A stretch of DNA of 64,000 nucleotides from Bradysia coprophila (GCF_014529535.1 NW_023503371.1:989778-1053777), one strand, 5' to 3'; positions 11,680-22,851 are shown, counted from the first letter of the stretch. Notes: generated from the letters alone by a model not told the origin. Numbers and translations are program-made.

Positions 11680-13017
11680 TTATTGTCCATTTTTGGGTAA
11701 CAATTTAGTGAGCATTTGCATCGACGATTGCTTGTCCAACGGGCATCCCGGATAGATGGTATCACAATCTCTGGCATCCATATTCTTTCCATTTTCCAGA
11801 GCTTCCTTAATAGCCGTACCGTCAAGCATGTATTCGACCAACGCGTTACTGCAATGTTTACAAAATTATTGGATGACACATCAGAGCATTATAAATCGAT
11901 AAATATGACCGTTTATAACGACAAAAATCTAATTATAAAATCTGACTTTTTATTTCAATTTACTTTTGATTTATAATTAGAATTACACAGTCGATTTGTG
12001 TACCATTTGATGATAAACAAACCAATACATGAAAAAAGCATTAAACAATTGTGTGGGTGGTGGTTCGTAATACATATGGGATAGGATATGTAGCGTTGAA
12101 TGTAAGAACTATTTTTAGCGTTTATCAATGAATGAACGCACTCAGCCAGTAATTACACCGGATGTGGATTTTAAAGAATTGACACATTTAACAGAGACAG
12201 ATAATGGGCCAGAAACGTTATAAGTTCCGTACGCTTTGCAAGCTGTGATTTAAATTTTATTTCCATCAAAAGGAATTTCGAAACCTACCCAGTCAAAGTG
12301 TGAATGATTTGATCGGATTGATCGGCCGTTCCCATCGTCATATGATATTCGGCTGAACGTACATAAGTACAGACGGCCCGTTGAACGCAAGTTGTCGAAT
12401 CGATATTATTTTTACCCAGAATGTCATCGATTTTAGTCAGCATTTCCGTAAGTCCACTAGGATCACCATCAACACCTAATACAATGGTTCCGCATGAAAT
12501 ACGTCATCTAAATTTTTGAATTCAATTTCCGTTTTATATTTACTTCTGTAATTTCCAGCACCACCGTAGCCACCATTGAATGCGCTTAAAAATTTCGGAA
12601 CAATAAGTAGAGCACCGATTCCGATAAGTGCACCAATCACCACACCACCTAAATCAATTTTCAGTGGACTATAAACGCCAACTCCCGATCCAGAATACGG
12701 ATATCCTTGGGATCCATATCCGGTTGTGAATCCTAAACGTTCAGCCCGGTCACTAACTGATGATGAATCAGCTTTTGTATCATTTTCCTTGTAATTCCGG
12801 CGCCATTGATTATTTGGATAGGTACTAATGGTTTAACAATATTTTGTTTTAGTTAATTTTCTGATTGAATCGAACACCAAAAAAAACCATTTTTTAACAA
12901 AAATAGAACTCACTTCTGTTCCTCATATTTGGGAACGGCTCCACAGGATTTACAAATTAAAATCACCACTAACAGGGCACCCAGTAATTTAAACAAATTC
13001 GCATTTAGCTTCACCAT
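11680..13017 (-). CDS. DM4/DM12 family protein, gene C
   Basis: Four coding exons on the minus strand with clean GT/AG borders and matching phases: 13017-12914, 12824-12544, 12475-12289 and 11848-11680, giving 246 residues. Exon 1 encodes a signal peptide or anchor (LFKLLGALLVVILICKSCGA). Exon 2 is Gly/Tyr/Ser-rich and ends in a hydrophobic, Gly-zippered helix (GGVVIGALIGIGALLIVP). Exons 3 and 4 hold the DM4/DM12 domain: CVQRAVC (C-x5-C), then a conserved DGTAIKEAL stretch, then DCDTIYPGCP (C-x6-C followed by Pro), close to the family consensus. The penultimate exon is 187 nt and the last 169 nt; gene B has the same penultimate length and gene A the same last length, so the three are related by descent. 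The biochemical role of the family is unknown; extracellular or membrane location is inferred from the leader. Confidence 0.85.
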
Positions 13018-13374
13018 TTTCACTGCTTCTGAATTTATTTTCTTTTCGTTTTTGTTTGTCTGTTGGTTTTTCAATTTATTGCTCCGAGTTTCTTGTTCAC
13101 TTTTCTTACCACAATAAAGCCACACCACTCACAAAACGAGAACTAACCAACATTTTGATGAAATTTTCAGTTTTATACGAAAATGTCGGTTACAATCCGT
13201 CAATTTTGAACAATGCATAATGGATGTATTGCGAATTACCTTCTGAATTTCAAGAAGCTTTTAACTTAATTGTCCGCACAAAATATTGCCATCATAATGG
13301 AAGTTACCCGATTATATGACTTCATTCCATTGTACAATAATCATTTGAAAAACTTTATACAACATAACAAACAA
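13018..13374. other. Upstream region of gene C
   Basis: AT-rich sequence 5' of the minus-strand gene, ending at a foldback element. The 5' UTR and promoter of gene C should lie here. No core promoter motif could be fixed by eye. Confidence 0.35.
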
Positions 13375-13824
13375 TGGGTTGTGATTTTCGCCATCTTGTT
13401 TTTGGCAAAAATTGCATGTATGTAGAAAGACTAACAGATGACGCTAGGAGTAACTCTATGATAAATTTGAATATTTGTATGGAGGATGTGAGATTTTTCT
13501 GAATCTAAAAGTTTTGGAGTGCGGAAATCAAAGTTTTTGATTTTTCTTGTTAAAATTAAAATGTTTTCTGTCGTATAAAAATAGTTCCGCATGAAATTTC
13601 AAGAAAAAATAATTATTCACTGGAACTATTTTTAAACGATGCAGAACGTTTTATTTATAACGAGAAAAATCAAAAACCTCCATTTCCGTACTCCAAAATT
13701 TTTAAATTCAGAAAAATCTTACATCCTCCATACAAATATTCAAATTTATCATAGAGTTACTCGCAACGCCATCTGATTTCCCCTGATTTCCCCTCTCGTT
13801 GAACGAAACTATATCACAACCCAT
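13375..13824. mobile_element. Foldback (long inverted repeat) element, ~450 bp
   Basis: The outer ends are AATGGGTTGTGAT (about 13372) and ATCACAACCCATT (about 13824). Long inner arms pair: 13433-13590 ('cagatgacgctaggagtaac...') with about 13612-13778 ('...gttactcgcaacgccatctg'), with scattered mismatches. The loop is about 20 bp. There is no open frame of note. It could fold into a ~150-bp hairpin if transcribed. Confidence 0.8.
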
Positions 13825-15280
13825 TTCGTGAAGCTTTGAGCGTGAAGAGATGATAATACACGTCTTGTATATGTCAATGCACCTTACATGTAAAATTTTA
13901 TTTATTTATTTTTTTCATCACAATTACTGGAAGTGTCGCTTTACGAGTTTATCAATTTCACTTTCAAAATTACCAAACATTACGAAGTCTTCCACTTTAA
14001 TAAAGTCATTTATACCACGATAGTTAAAACATCAACGACTCTCAACGCATAACAACAACACTGGTATCACCAGACAAGATAAACATTCAATTAAAGTTCA
14101 GAATTTTAACTTCTATGAGCTTGGAAAAATCACTTCAGAATTCGGGCTTTCAAAGCAAAGTTGGTACGCAGAAAGTAGTTTGTGACATGGGTAACCACAC
14201 CCGGTGGGTATGGTTGTTTTTTTAAGTGAGTTTCTTGTTTGTGAAAATCGGCCAAGTATTAAAACAGCAAGATAAGGATACTAAAATTCAGAAGTTCGAG
14301 CAATAATGATGTTGAACTCTTGTGAGGCGGATACAATACGTAACGTGTGAAGAAGATCCGCTATATAAGATTTAAAATTCTTCCAAAAAAAGTTTACGTT
14401 TTTCGGGCCTTCCCAATGCTTTTTTTGCGTACATCGTCCGTTTTGGTACCCCAGTCCTGCTGATTTGGAACAGGAGATAATTGTACGTTTAACACGCAAC
14501 TCGTGTGATCGTGGCTTGTGGTAATTCATATAAAATCGATGGACCGACAGTTGGTTCTATTAGAAACGTACCGTAACTCACGGTTCATAACAATCGATAT
14601 TATTTTCTTTGAATGTAAAATTTCATGAGTAACTCACGGTCAGGTTTTTGCTACTGCAACTATCAGTCAAATACTTCCGAATAATTCCGACAAATCAAAC
14701 GGTGAAAACATTCAGCAGTAGTTCAACTTCTTCAAATATTGTGTGAGAAATCTGAAGAAGTTGTTCCATTTTTGGGAAACCGCAAAGTACCATTTCTATA
14801 CTAAATAATGAATCCAAATCTCCTGAAATCTTTTCGATGGGTTCACAATGTTTAACCAAATCCTAAGAACAATTTTTTTTAAACCGGTGGAGAGATCGGG
14901 GTTTTGAGTGGAATTTTCTGTGTGAATGAGTGTGTGTATTAGCGCTATGAACACGACGTGCATTAGATCTTGTCTAGGAGGATCAATGCCCGAAATTTCT
15001 GAAAAAGTTTTCGTCCATTTTTTTTTTAATTTTCATGAACCAATTGTGAAAATCACAAAATTCTATAAAACATTTGCATTTATACATGTCCATCGCGTAT
15101 AAATCGTAGCCAAGTCGACTCATCTCCAATGGAGAATAGCCAAACATTTTGCATGAAAAAGTTACCGATTATGTGCTAAAATTATCAATGGCATTTTGTT
15201 GATGTTTAGTATGAGTGTGTTGATACTTCGGTGGAGAAAACTAGTAATTTTGTTTTTTTTTTAAATATAAACCGAATTGA
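13825..15280. other. Intergenic, no gene recognised
   Basis: About 1.45 kb of AT-rich sequence between a foldback element and the LTR element. An 82-codon minus-strand frame (14529-14281) shows no motif and no splice continuation. The five bases 15276-15280 (ATTGA) are the left target duplication of the LTR element. Confidence 0.5.
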
Positions 15281-15484
15281 TATAGGAAACGATGAAGTTC
15301 TAGTTGAATAAAAACGCCAACCGATTCCATAAAATGAACAATTATTTATTTGATTCACAGTGATGTGAAATACAAGTGTTGTCCTTTCTACGTTTCGCCC
15401 ACGACTAATTACATTTAACCTCGTTGTTTGAGAGAACGATGAGCATCATCGTTCGACATCTGATTGACATACTCGCCCTACCGA

Positions 15485-16126
15485 TTATACGGTAACTCGT
15501 TCCCACACAACCCCCCTTAACAAAACATTTGCCCTCAAATGTTCAGATTTTCGGACTTTCGGCAATCCACTGCGCTTGATATACTGCCTCTCATGAACTC
15601 GGACCATCATTGATTCGCCCATCTTTGACTCGACCATCTTTGCCTCGACCATCTTTGACTCGACCATCTTTGACTCGACCATCTTTGACTCGACCATCTT
15701 TGACTCGACCATCGTTGATTCGACCATCATTGCTTCAACCATCATTGATTCGACCATCATTGATTCGACCATCATTGATTCGACCATCATTAATTCGACC
15801 ATCATTGATTCGACCATCATTGATTCGACCATCATTAATTCGACCATCATTGATTCGACCATCATTGATTCGACCATCATTGATTCGACCATCATTGATT
15901 CGACCACTCTTGACTTCGATCCAAATTCGCTCGGTTTTATTTCAATTCGTAGCAGTTTAGCATTCCATTTCGCTGACACGCCTAATATTTGTCTAACAGT
16001 GCATGTACGTTCGATCCGTTTATTGCTCTTCTCACCCAATGTATGAAACACACTCGAACGATCGTCTGCTGTACTGATGTGTGTGCTGCGTCTATTGTCT
16101 CTGAACAAACCACGCGCTCGTGACAA
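15485..16126 (-). CDS. Open frame in LTR element with VESMM pentapeptide repeats
   Basis: A 213-codon frame runs from 16126 through the interior and stops just inside the downstream LTR. The first ~70 residues are basic and non-repetitive (starting MSRARGLFRDNRRSTH), the middle is about 20 copies of a V-E-S-M/K-M pentapeptide, and the tail is basic (VRKSEHLRANVLLRG). It may be the remnant of a larger retroelement polyprotein with most domains deleted, or may not be translated at all. I do not recognise a gag fold or any catalytic motif. The repeat arises from the 15-bp minisatellite; a mirror frame on the + strand is a by-product. Confidence 0.45.
   Translation of the reverse strand: MSRARGLFRDNRRSTHISTADDRSSVFHTLGEKSNKRIERTCTVRQILGVSAKWNAKLLRIEIKPSEFGSKSRVVESMMVESMMVESMMVESMMVELMMVESMMVESMMVELMMVESMMVESMMVESMMVEAMMVESTMVESKMVESKMVESKMVESKMVEAKMVESKMGESMMVRVHERQYIKRSGLPKVRKSEHLRANVLLRGVVWERVTV
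15608..15910. repeat. 15-bp minisatellite inside the LTR element
   Basis: About 20 head-to-tail units of TCGACCATCATTGAT with two variant blocks: units with CATCTTTGAC (15616-15710) and units with CATCATTGAT or CATCATTAAT (15715-15905). The 15-bp period keeps all frames open, which explains overlapping long frames on both strands. Confidence 0.95.
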
Positions 16127-16823
16127 AAGCCTTCTCGAAAGTTGTCCTTCGTATCTTTTTTCGTCTTTTCACTTTGCGTTGTATGAATTTTCAGGTACTA
16201 TAACACTTTACTGTTCAATTCGTCCTTTTTATTTAGCATGGAGGCAACGTTTCCACCTAAATTCTTTACGTCTTTTGTTCAGCGTGAAAACACCGTTTCA
16301 CCTGAACTCTTTGCACAAATTTTTGAGTCTGGCTTTACTTTCCGCAACGTAATTATGTTTTTCCGCTTTTCAACACTTATATTCCATACTGATCACTGGC
16401 CGGTTGAGCCCCCATATAGGAAACGATGAAGTTCTAGTTGAATAAAAACGCCAACCGATTCCATAAAATGAACAATTATTTATTTGATTCACAGTGATGT
16501 GAAATACAAGTGTTGTCCTTTCTACGTTTCGCCCACGACTAATTACATTTAACCTCGTTGTTTGAGAGAACGATGAGCATCATCGTTCGACATCTGATTG
16601 ACATACTCGCCCTACCGATTATACGGTAACTCGTTCCCACATTGATGCTTCGATTTCGGTGAGAAAAATGCTTCGCTCTGGCCTCAAAACTTCGCTCTTG
16701 TTGAAATTTCCTATTTCTCCAAACTTTTTTTTTTTACGACAAAGGATTTCGAAGTTTCAGAGGAGGTGGCAAAATAGTCATTCACTGGTGTGTGTTTTGA
16801 CATCAGATAGATAAAATCTTCTG

Positions 16824-17666
16824 AGGGATTCTTTTGAAAAACGACCTGCCGAAATCGGACGCATTTTCTAGTGGATTTTTTGATATGTGCCTAGATAGGT
16901 ATTGGTCCCAGCCAAAACCACTTTCAAGAAAATTCGTCTAAGCTTGTCTGGCTAGTGAGAGGTGACCAAAAACCGAAAACATGCACCTTTCTTATGGAAA
17001 TTTCTCGTAGGCCACGAAACATTAAATGTCGTGTGGGGTGTCATTAGAAAGGTAGTTGCATGTACTTTCGGGGCAGATTGGGTCTTGTTGGGTTTAAAAT
17101 TCATCCACACTGAGTTATGTGTAGTTGAAAGTATGGGTAAAAAATGGATAATTTCGGCGAACTTCTAACGGTTTCCATACATCCGAAAAGCAACAGAAAC
17201 CACATACATCGAAACATTGCCCATTCATGTTTGGTATTATTGGAAAGCGAAGACCAGTATCAAATGGGAAAAATAGTCTATTTGTGTTTCTGTTGCTTTT
17301 CGGATTCACGGGTACCGTTAGAAGTTCGCTGTAATTATCCATTTTTTACTCATACTTTCAACTGGTCATAACTTAGTGTGGATGAATTTTAAACCCAACA
17401 AGACCCAATCTGCCCCGAAAGTACATACAACTACCTTTCTAATGACACCCCACACGACCTTTAATGTTTCGTGGCCTACGAGAAATTTCCATAAGAAAGG
17501 TGCATGTTTTCGGTTTTTGGTCACCTCTCACTAGCCAGACAAGCTTAGACGAATTTTTTTGAAAGTTGTTTTGGCTTCTAGGGACCAATACCTATCTAGG
17601 CACATATCAAAAAATCCACTAGAAAATGCGTCCGATTTCGGCAGGTCGTTTTTCAAAAGAATCCCT
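16824..17666. mobile_element. Long foldback element, ~843 bp with ~380-bp arms
   Basis: The left arm 16824-~17205 (starts AGGGATTCTTTTGAAAAACG) is the inverted complement of the right arm ~17280-17666 (ends CAAAAGAATCCCT). Identity is high along the whole length, with a loop of about 75 bp. Short frames on both strands in the arms mirror each other and are not genes. No transposase or clear target duplication is seen. Read-through transcription would give a stem of several hundred base pairs. Confidence 0.88.
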
Positions 17667-18706
17667 CCTGTTTGTTGAAGTTATTGTGATTATATTTCTA
17701 ATAAGTTGTGCATAGACAACACGAATTCGAGGTCTCAAAAATGTGCACTCGCGTTATCTAAGATATCTGGAAATTTTTGGAAAGAAATTTCGGTTATCTG
17801 TGAATTCGATGATATCTGAACGATGAAGCGGGAAATGTTAATAAATAGCAAGAAGCCACTTTTACGTTTTTGTTTGCCAGGAAAACGGATTTAGATACCG
17901 GGAAGAGAACATTTTTTGCAAACCCTGCTGTTTAATTAATTCTACTGACGACAATTTCAAGCATTTGTGCCTTACTTCCGACTTGTTGAATCCTAAAAGA
18001 GTTGCCAATTCGCTACGCTCTGGCCACAAACATCCTCGAAATTCAATTTCCAACGTTTTTCCGTCGTTTAACAAAAAAAACTATTGCGATCCATAGCCTA
18101 AGAAGTCGCTACCTACAGTAAGATTATTAAACTTTCCATTGCATAGTAGCGCTTCAAAAATAAGAATAGTGACGGAATGTTACGTAAGAAGACTGTGTAG
18201 CAAGACGGAATGCATCGTTGACTCATAGTCCGAAGGTCCTGAGTTCGTGTCAGACGAAAGACATTTTCATGCTTCAAGCTTTTTCAATCACTTACATCAA
18301 TTGTTTTACGTATCAGTTTTGATCGGTTGATTTTGGGCACAAAACAGATGCGCAAGTACCCATTTCACTTAGTATGAGAAAGCATGTTAAAATAATAAAC
18401 TGTTATTACTTCGTTGAAAATGGTGGAATCGAATGATATATCATTAATTGAATACGTAGGGTACGTTGTACATTGTACATCGAGCAGCACGCTTTATATA
18501 CAGGTAAAAAATATCGGTCACTTCACTTTGAGATGCGGTGGATAAATATTTAGAATCATTAGAATAGGGCAACAAAAAGTTCATCAAAAGTAAAAACCGT
18601 TTTCCAAATAATTATTTTAACTTTTGTCAGATTTTATTAGTACGATTAAAAGAGATCCATATGAGTCGTAAAGATATTTTGTTTAATCAGTTTGTGTGAA
18701 CAATTA
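17667..18706. other. Intergenic, no gene recognised
   Basis: About 1 kb of AT-rich sequence. A 70-codon minus-strand frame (18074-17862) carries no motif. Nothing else was seen. Confidence 0.5.
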
Positions 18707-18910
18707 GCACGGCAGAGTAAAATAAACCAGGCAGGAGCGGTTCATTTTTGAAATGTCAAATAAGGGACCTAATACACTGTATGAAAATGAACTCAAATGA
18801 ACACTGACATAAATTGAACTAATTTTATTCGCAAAAAATAAAGCTACTAGATAATTCAGGTCCCTAGTCAAATCAAACGCTCGTGTTTGGTTAACTTTAC
18901 TCTGCCGTGC
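18707..18910. mobile_element. MITE family 3, full copy (204 bp)
   Basis: Terminal inverted repeats GCACGGCAGAGTAAA (left) and TTTACTCTGCCGTGC (right), extended inward with mismatches (TAAACCA against TGGTTAAC). The flanks ATTA/CATTA may be the target duplication. The left ~150 bp match a second copy at 48774. Confidence 0.82.
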
Positions 18911-20169
18911 CATTAGAGTTACTTTTCTACATCAAAATTATTGTGCTTTCCCATTTTCCAAAGAAAACATCTTCTTTATGATTCTAACACCCTATTTTAT
19001 ACCCAAATCCATCACAGATATTAACTGAACACATAAAACGTTTCTCAGTCAACATTTCAACATTCCAAATTTCCCTTTCTCAAGATCATAAATTTCATGT
19101 CATTTACTTTAATGTCGGTCGGGAAATAAGCTGAAAATTCAAACAAATAAGCGACAAATTATCGTAGTTACGGTATTTGAGCTGAATAAATACAATTCAC
19201 TTTTAACGTCAAGGTATTTAAGTTTACACCATCACCGTAAACAGCGCAAATCTTTGCAAATCTACGATTGTCTAGTCTAACTTGAAGGTATGTCGAACGG
19301 ATATAAGTGGTTGCGATTATAAACTTTACAAAAATGGGGATTATTTATTTCACCTTTGCAAATGTACCAGCCTTTTCTAGATATCTGGAATAGCTCATTA
19401 GGAATATAGTCACAATACTAATCTACCGAAAACATACATGCAATGGGATAGTGATTTAATTCCGCGAGTTCATAAGAAGATTACTTTTATTAACGGGGCA
19501 AATTAAGGTAATAGTACTTCTTGTGAGAGGCGAAGCCGAGTTCCATAAACACACATCACTACGGGAATGGGATCAGTCTGCCGATTTTATATGAAATGCC
19601 ACGGTCACCATAACTCAAGACTCAACCTACTGAATCAATGTTTTAAAAGCAAAAATACAATTAATTATGATGCCAAAGGATCAGTCTTCACTATTAAAGT
19701 GATAGTTGTTTTATTATTCCCTTGACTGAAAGTCAGGGTCTTACACCACAAAATACCGAAATATGTGGGTGACAAAAAAGTTCACTATGATTGAAAATGT
19801 ATGAAATGGTATGAAAAACGTTAAATGTGGGTGACAAAAAATCGTTGAAGGCACGATAACTTGAGTAATTCTCAAGCAATTTGGATGAATCTTTTTTTTA
19901 AATATGTGGAATTAAAATCTCGAGGCTAAGTTCGAAGATGGGCAATGTGGGACGAAGGATCTGGAAGCTATCCAGGAAAAACAGGATTTTACACTGTTGA
20001 TTATAGCCTCAATCGAAAAAGATTACTTTGATGAAATTTGATTTGGTTGCGTAGTGTGTGTAAATCGTATAAGTATGTTCTCGATAGAGTTTATTTAATA
20101 AGTGGAAAGAACAATTCCATCAGTCGATGTCCAGCTTTGAACCGGTAAACATCTCCTGCTAGCCAATTA
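18911..20169. other. Intergenic with a diverged copy of the 7-kb repeat
   Basis: AT-rich. Around 19860-19990 a segment containing 'gaggctaagttcgaagatgggca' and 'atccaggaaaaa' matches parts of the repeat at 6878-7578, so a diverged fragment of that family is present. 'atgtgggtgacaaaaaa' occurs twice (about 19763 and 19825). No gene was seen. Confidence 0.45.
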
Positions 20170-20606
20170 CCAAATTTGATAGTTGACTATCAAATTTGAT
20201 AGTCAACTATCAAGTTGTTAGTCAACTATCAACTTGATAGTTGACTATCAAATTTGATAGTCAACTATCAAGTTGATAGTCAACTATCAAGTTGATAGTC
20301 AACTATCAAGTTGATATTCAACTATCAAATTTGATAGTCAACTATCAAATTTGATAGTTGACTATCAACTTGATAGTTGACTATCAAATTTGATAGTTGA
20401 CTATCAACTTGATAGTTGACTATCAAATTTGATAGTTGACTATCAACTTGATAGTTGACTATCAACTTGATAGTTGACTATCAAATTTGATAGTTGACTA
20501 TCAACTTGATAGTTGACTATCAAAATTGATAGTTGACTATCAGATTTGATAGTTGACTATCAAATTTGATAGTTGACTAACAACTTGATAGTTGACTAAC
20601 AAATTT
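20170..20606. repeat. 20-bp palindromic satellite that flips orientation mid-array
   Basis: About 21 tandem units built from GATAGTTGACTATCAAATTT and variants with ACTTGATAG in the spacer. Each unit is itself nearly palindromic. Up to about 20340 the units mostly read GATAGTCAACTATC, afterwards GATAGTTGACTATC, so the whole array is close to one large inverted repeat with nested small ones. It has no spacers and no gene content. Confidence 0.93.
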
Positions 20607-20828
20607 AATGCGTCTACTACCAAAGAAAGATGTTTTTTTACTCAAGGTCTTACGGCAGAAAAATTTCATGAGCACACTATGATTGAAAAGTGTAGGAAAT
20701 TTTATGAAAAACGTTAAATGTAACCATCATTCTTTGTAGGCAATATAAGATATAAGTCATTCTCAACAAATTTCTGAATATTTTTTTTTAAATTCATTAT
20801 TCCAACGATCAAACAAAATATGTTACAA

Positions 20829-20893
20829 CTCCCATACGAGTGGAAAGTTTGCGGCCAGAGCGAAGCGAGGGCCGTAATTCTCACGAGTCGTAA
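20829..20893. repeat. GC-rich 60-bp repeat, copy 1
   Basis: 'catacgagtgg..agtttgcggccagagcgaagcgagggccgtaa', followed by 'cacgagtcg', recurs almost unchanged at 21471-21531. It stands out from AT-rich surroundings. The inner GCGGCC and GGGCCG and the outer ACGAGT/CGAGTC are inverted halves, so the unit is itself partly palindromic. Confidence 0.75.
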
Positions 20894-21058
20894 TAATTTT
20901 ATGGGACCAATATTCGATCAATAGAAAAATTCAATTTTACCGATAAAAAATAATAAAATACCGATAGAAATGTGGTACATGTCGCTGGCACCTCTTCAGT
21001 AAATCAGTAAAAAGTAAAAAAAAAATTGTCTTTGCTTCACTCTTTGTCGATTTCCTAG

Positions 21059-21225
21059 CGAATTCATCCTTTTACAAAATGTAACGAGAAGGCGTTTTGT
21101 TCGTTCCAAGGGAATTCATCCTTTTACAAAATGTAACTTAAAGACGTTTTGTTCGTTCCTAGGGAAATTCATCCTTATACGAAATGTAACTTAAAGACGT
21201 TTTGTCAATCCCTCACTTTTGTCGT
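21059..21225. repeat. Tandem ~60-bp repeats, three copies
   Basis: Three successive units carry GAATTCATCCTTTTACAAAA followed by 'tgtaacg..aaggcgttttgttcgttcc'. The same unit, more diverged, makes up the arms of the foldback element at 37.4-38.1 kb. It is non-coding. Confidence 0.78.
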
Positions 21226-21470
21226 TTTCTGAATCGACAAAAGTGAAGAAACGAAAAAAAAAAATTTATCGGTCGTTTATTACCATCCACATTTGTAAAA
21301 TACCGGGGGACTTCCTTTTTGTACAAAACTGTAAGAGAAGAACATCTATCGTTTTTTTTTTAATTTTTTACCAAAGTGAAAGAGTTGTCTCATCGTTCCA
21401 CATTTGTAAAACTTCGCATCTACTCTGATTAAATTCGACAAAATGGCAATCAAACAGAATAATAGATAGC

Positions 21471-21531
21471 TCATACGAGTGGGAAGTTTGCGGCCAGAGC
21501 GAAGCGAGGGCCGTAAATCACACGAGTCGCA
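21471..21531. repeat. GC-rich 60-bp repeat, copy 2
   Basis: A near-identical direct repeat of 20829-20893. The two copies bracket about 580 bp that includes the 60-bp tandem units, so the pair may be the ends of one composite insertion or two independent mini-elements. Confidence 0.75.
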
Positions 21532-22329
21532 TTTTATTTACGATTTGTGTGGTTGATTGAAAATCTTTCTGCAAATTTATAAGAAAAATCAGAACTCAAA
21601 GATCATTCGGTCTTCGAAGGTTTATTTGAAGAACTTTTTCTGTCAAATTTCGTTGTCATGTTTAGAGTAATCGATATATTAAATGTAGGCATTTTTATCA
21701 GTGATGCTTCGGAAGTTCAACAATGAAATTGGTCAAAAATATATTGAAAAAATTGTCAGTCAAGGGACCTGACCCGCCCAAAAGGTGGGACCTAGTATGA
21801 ATAGGTTTAAAGCAATAACGTTTTGAAACTGACAACAGCAAAGGCTATATTCTTATACCGTATAGCTCTTGAATGTTGAATGTCGTATGACGTAAAAAAA
21901 GCACGTGTCTGTTTGCACTAGATGCACGATATCTTCATAATGCTTCCCCTAGCTCTGTAACTTTGTAAAATAATAAAAAATCTCGTCGTATTTTCGCTTC
22001 AAGTCTTATACAGATATCCTGACGAGGTCCTTCTAACGAGTTAATAGATAAATATCAAATTACGAGTCGATATTTACCTATTATCAGACGATTTTACCGA
22101 TTATCGATAAAACATTCAATTGATATTGAATTTAAAACAAAATATTGACAATCGATTAAGGAAATAATCGATATTTTATCAATCGAATGGTATACACAAT
22201 GCTCGTTTGGGTTCACTTCCTATGGTATTATATCCTTACCTTTGATTTAGGGTTTCCTTTGCAGTCACACATGTTTCTTATGAAAAAGTTACGGGAGATC
22301 TGACTATAGTTTTCTCTAAAACTACACCA
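21532..22329. other. Intergenic, no gene recognised
   Basis: AT-rich sequence with several 'atcgat'-type short palindromes around 22060-22190. No gene or defined element was seen. Confidence 0.45.
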
Positions 22330-22851
22330 GGAGAGGGATTACGACATCAGTTCTCTTTTCTCTATACAATCAAAACTCTACCGATAGAGAACTATTCACT
22401 ATATCATTGAAAGATGTCGCTGCAACAAAACCAATGTCATCAGAAAAATAATTAATTTTTTACTCGATGGATTTTAGTCAAATAAAATGCCATCGTGTAG
22501 CACATGACCTCAGGACTCTGGAACAGCAATTTTTTAAAAATAGGTCCTATATCGGCTTGGCGATAAGAGTCTTAAAAAAGGAAGTGATGAAACGGCAGCA
22601 AACATTTTTTCAAACCCTTATCCCCAAGCCGATATAGGACCTATTTAAAAGAAATTGCTGTTCCAGAGTCCTGAGGTCATGTGCTACACGATGGCATTTT
22701 ATTTGACTAAAATCCGTCGAGTAAAAATTAATTTTTTTTCTGATGACATTGGTTTTGTTGCAGCGACATTTCAGTGAAATGGTGAATAGTTCTTTATCGG
22801 TAGAGTTTTGATTGAATAGAGAAAAGAGAACTGATGTCGTAATCCCTCTCC
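22330..22851. mobile_element. Foldback element, 522 bp with ~235-bp arms
   Basis: The left arm starts GGAGAGGGATTACGACATCA and the right arm ends TGATGTCGTAATCCCTCTCC. Arms pair inward to about 22569 and 22618 (GCTTGGCGATAAG against CTTATCCCCAAGC), leaving a ~50-bp loop. Mismatches are few. No frame or transposase is present. Confidence 0.87.

Larger units (their letters stand above)
15281..16640 (-). mobile_element. Non-autonomous LTR retrotransposon (TRIM-like), minus orientation
   Basis: Two direct repeats of 226 bp, 15281-15506 and 16415-16640, read as identical. They are flanked by a 5-bp target duplication ATTGA (15276-15280 and 16641-16645). On the minus strand the first LTR (16640-16415) runs straight into TGGGGGCTCAACCGG, a primer-binding site of the TGG-starting type. 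The second LTR (15506-15281) is preceded by the purine tract AAGGGGGG. This fixes the polarity. An AATAAA lies inside the LTR. The 908-bp interior contains no reverse transcriptase, protease or integrase, so the element depends on a partner. Identical LTRs indicate a very recent insertion. Confidence 0.9.

Noticed and set aside
15610-15960. 116-codon + strand frame of PSLIRPS repeats
   Set aside because: It is the mirror of the 15-bp minisatellite; a period divisible by three keeps every frame open. Element polarity is minus.
17115-17371. Two similar 75-codon frames on opposite strands
   Set aside because: They are the two arms of the same hairpin element read in mirror; the resemblance is due to the inverted repeat.
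20170-20606. CRISPR-like appearance of regular short repeats
   Set aside because: There are no unique spacers, the units abut, and the surrounding DNA is eukaryotic. It is a satellite.
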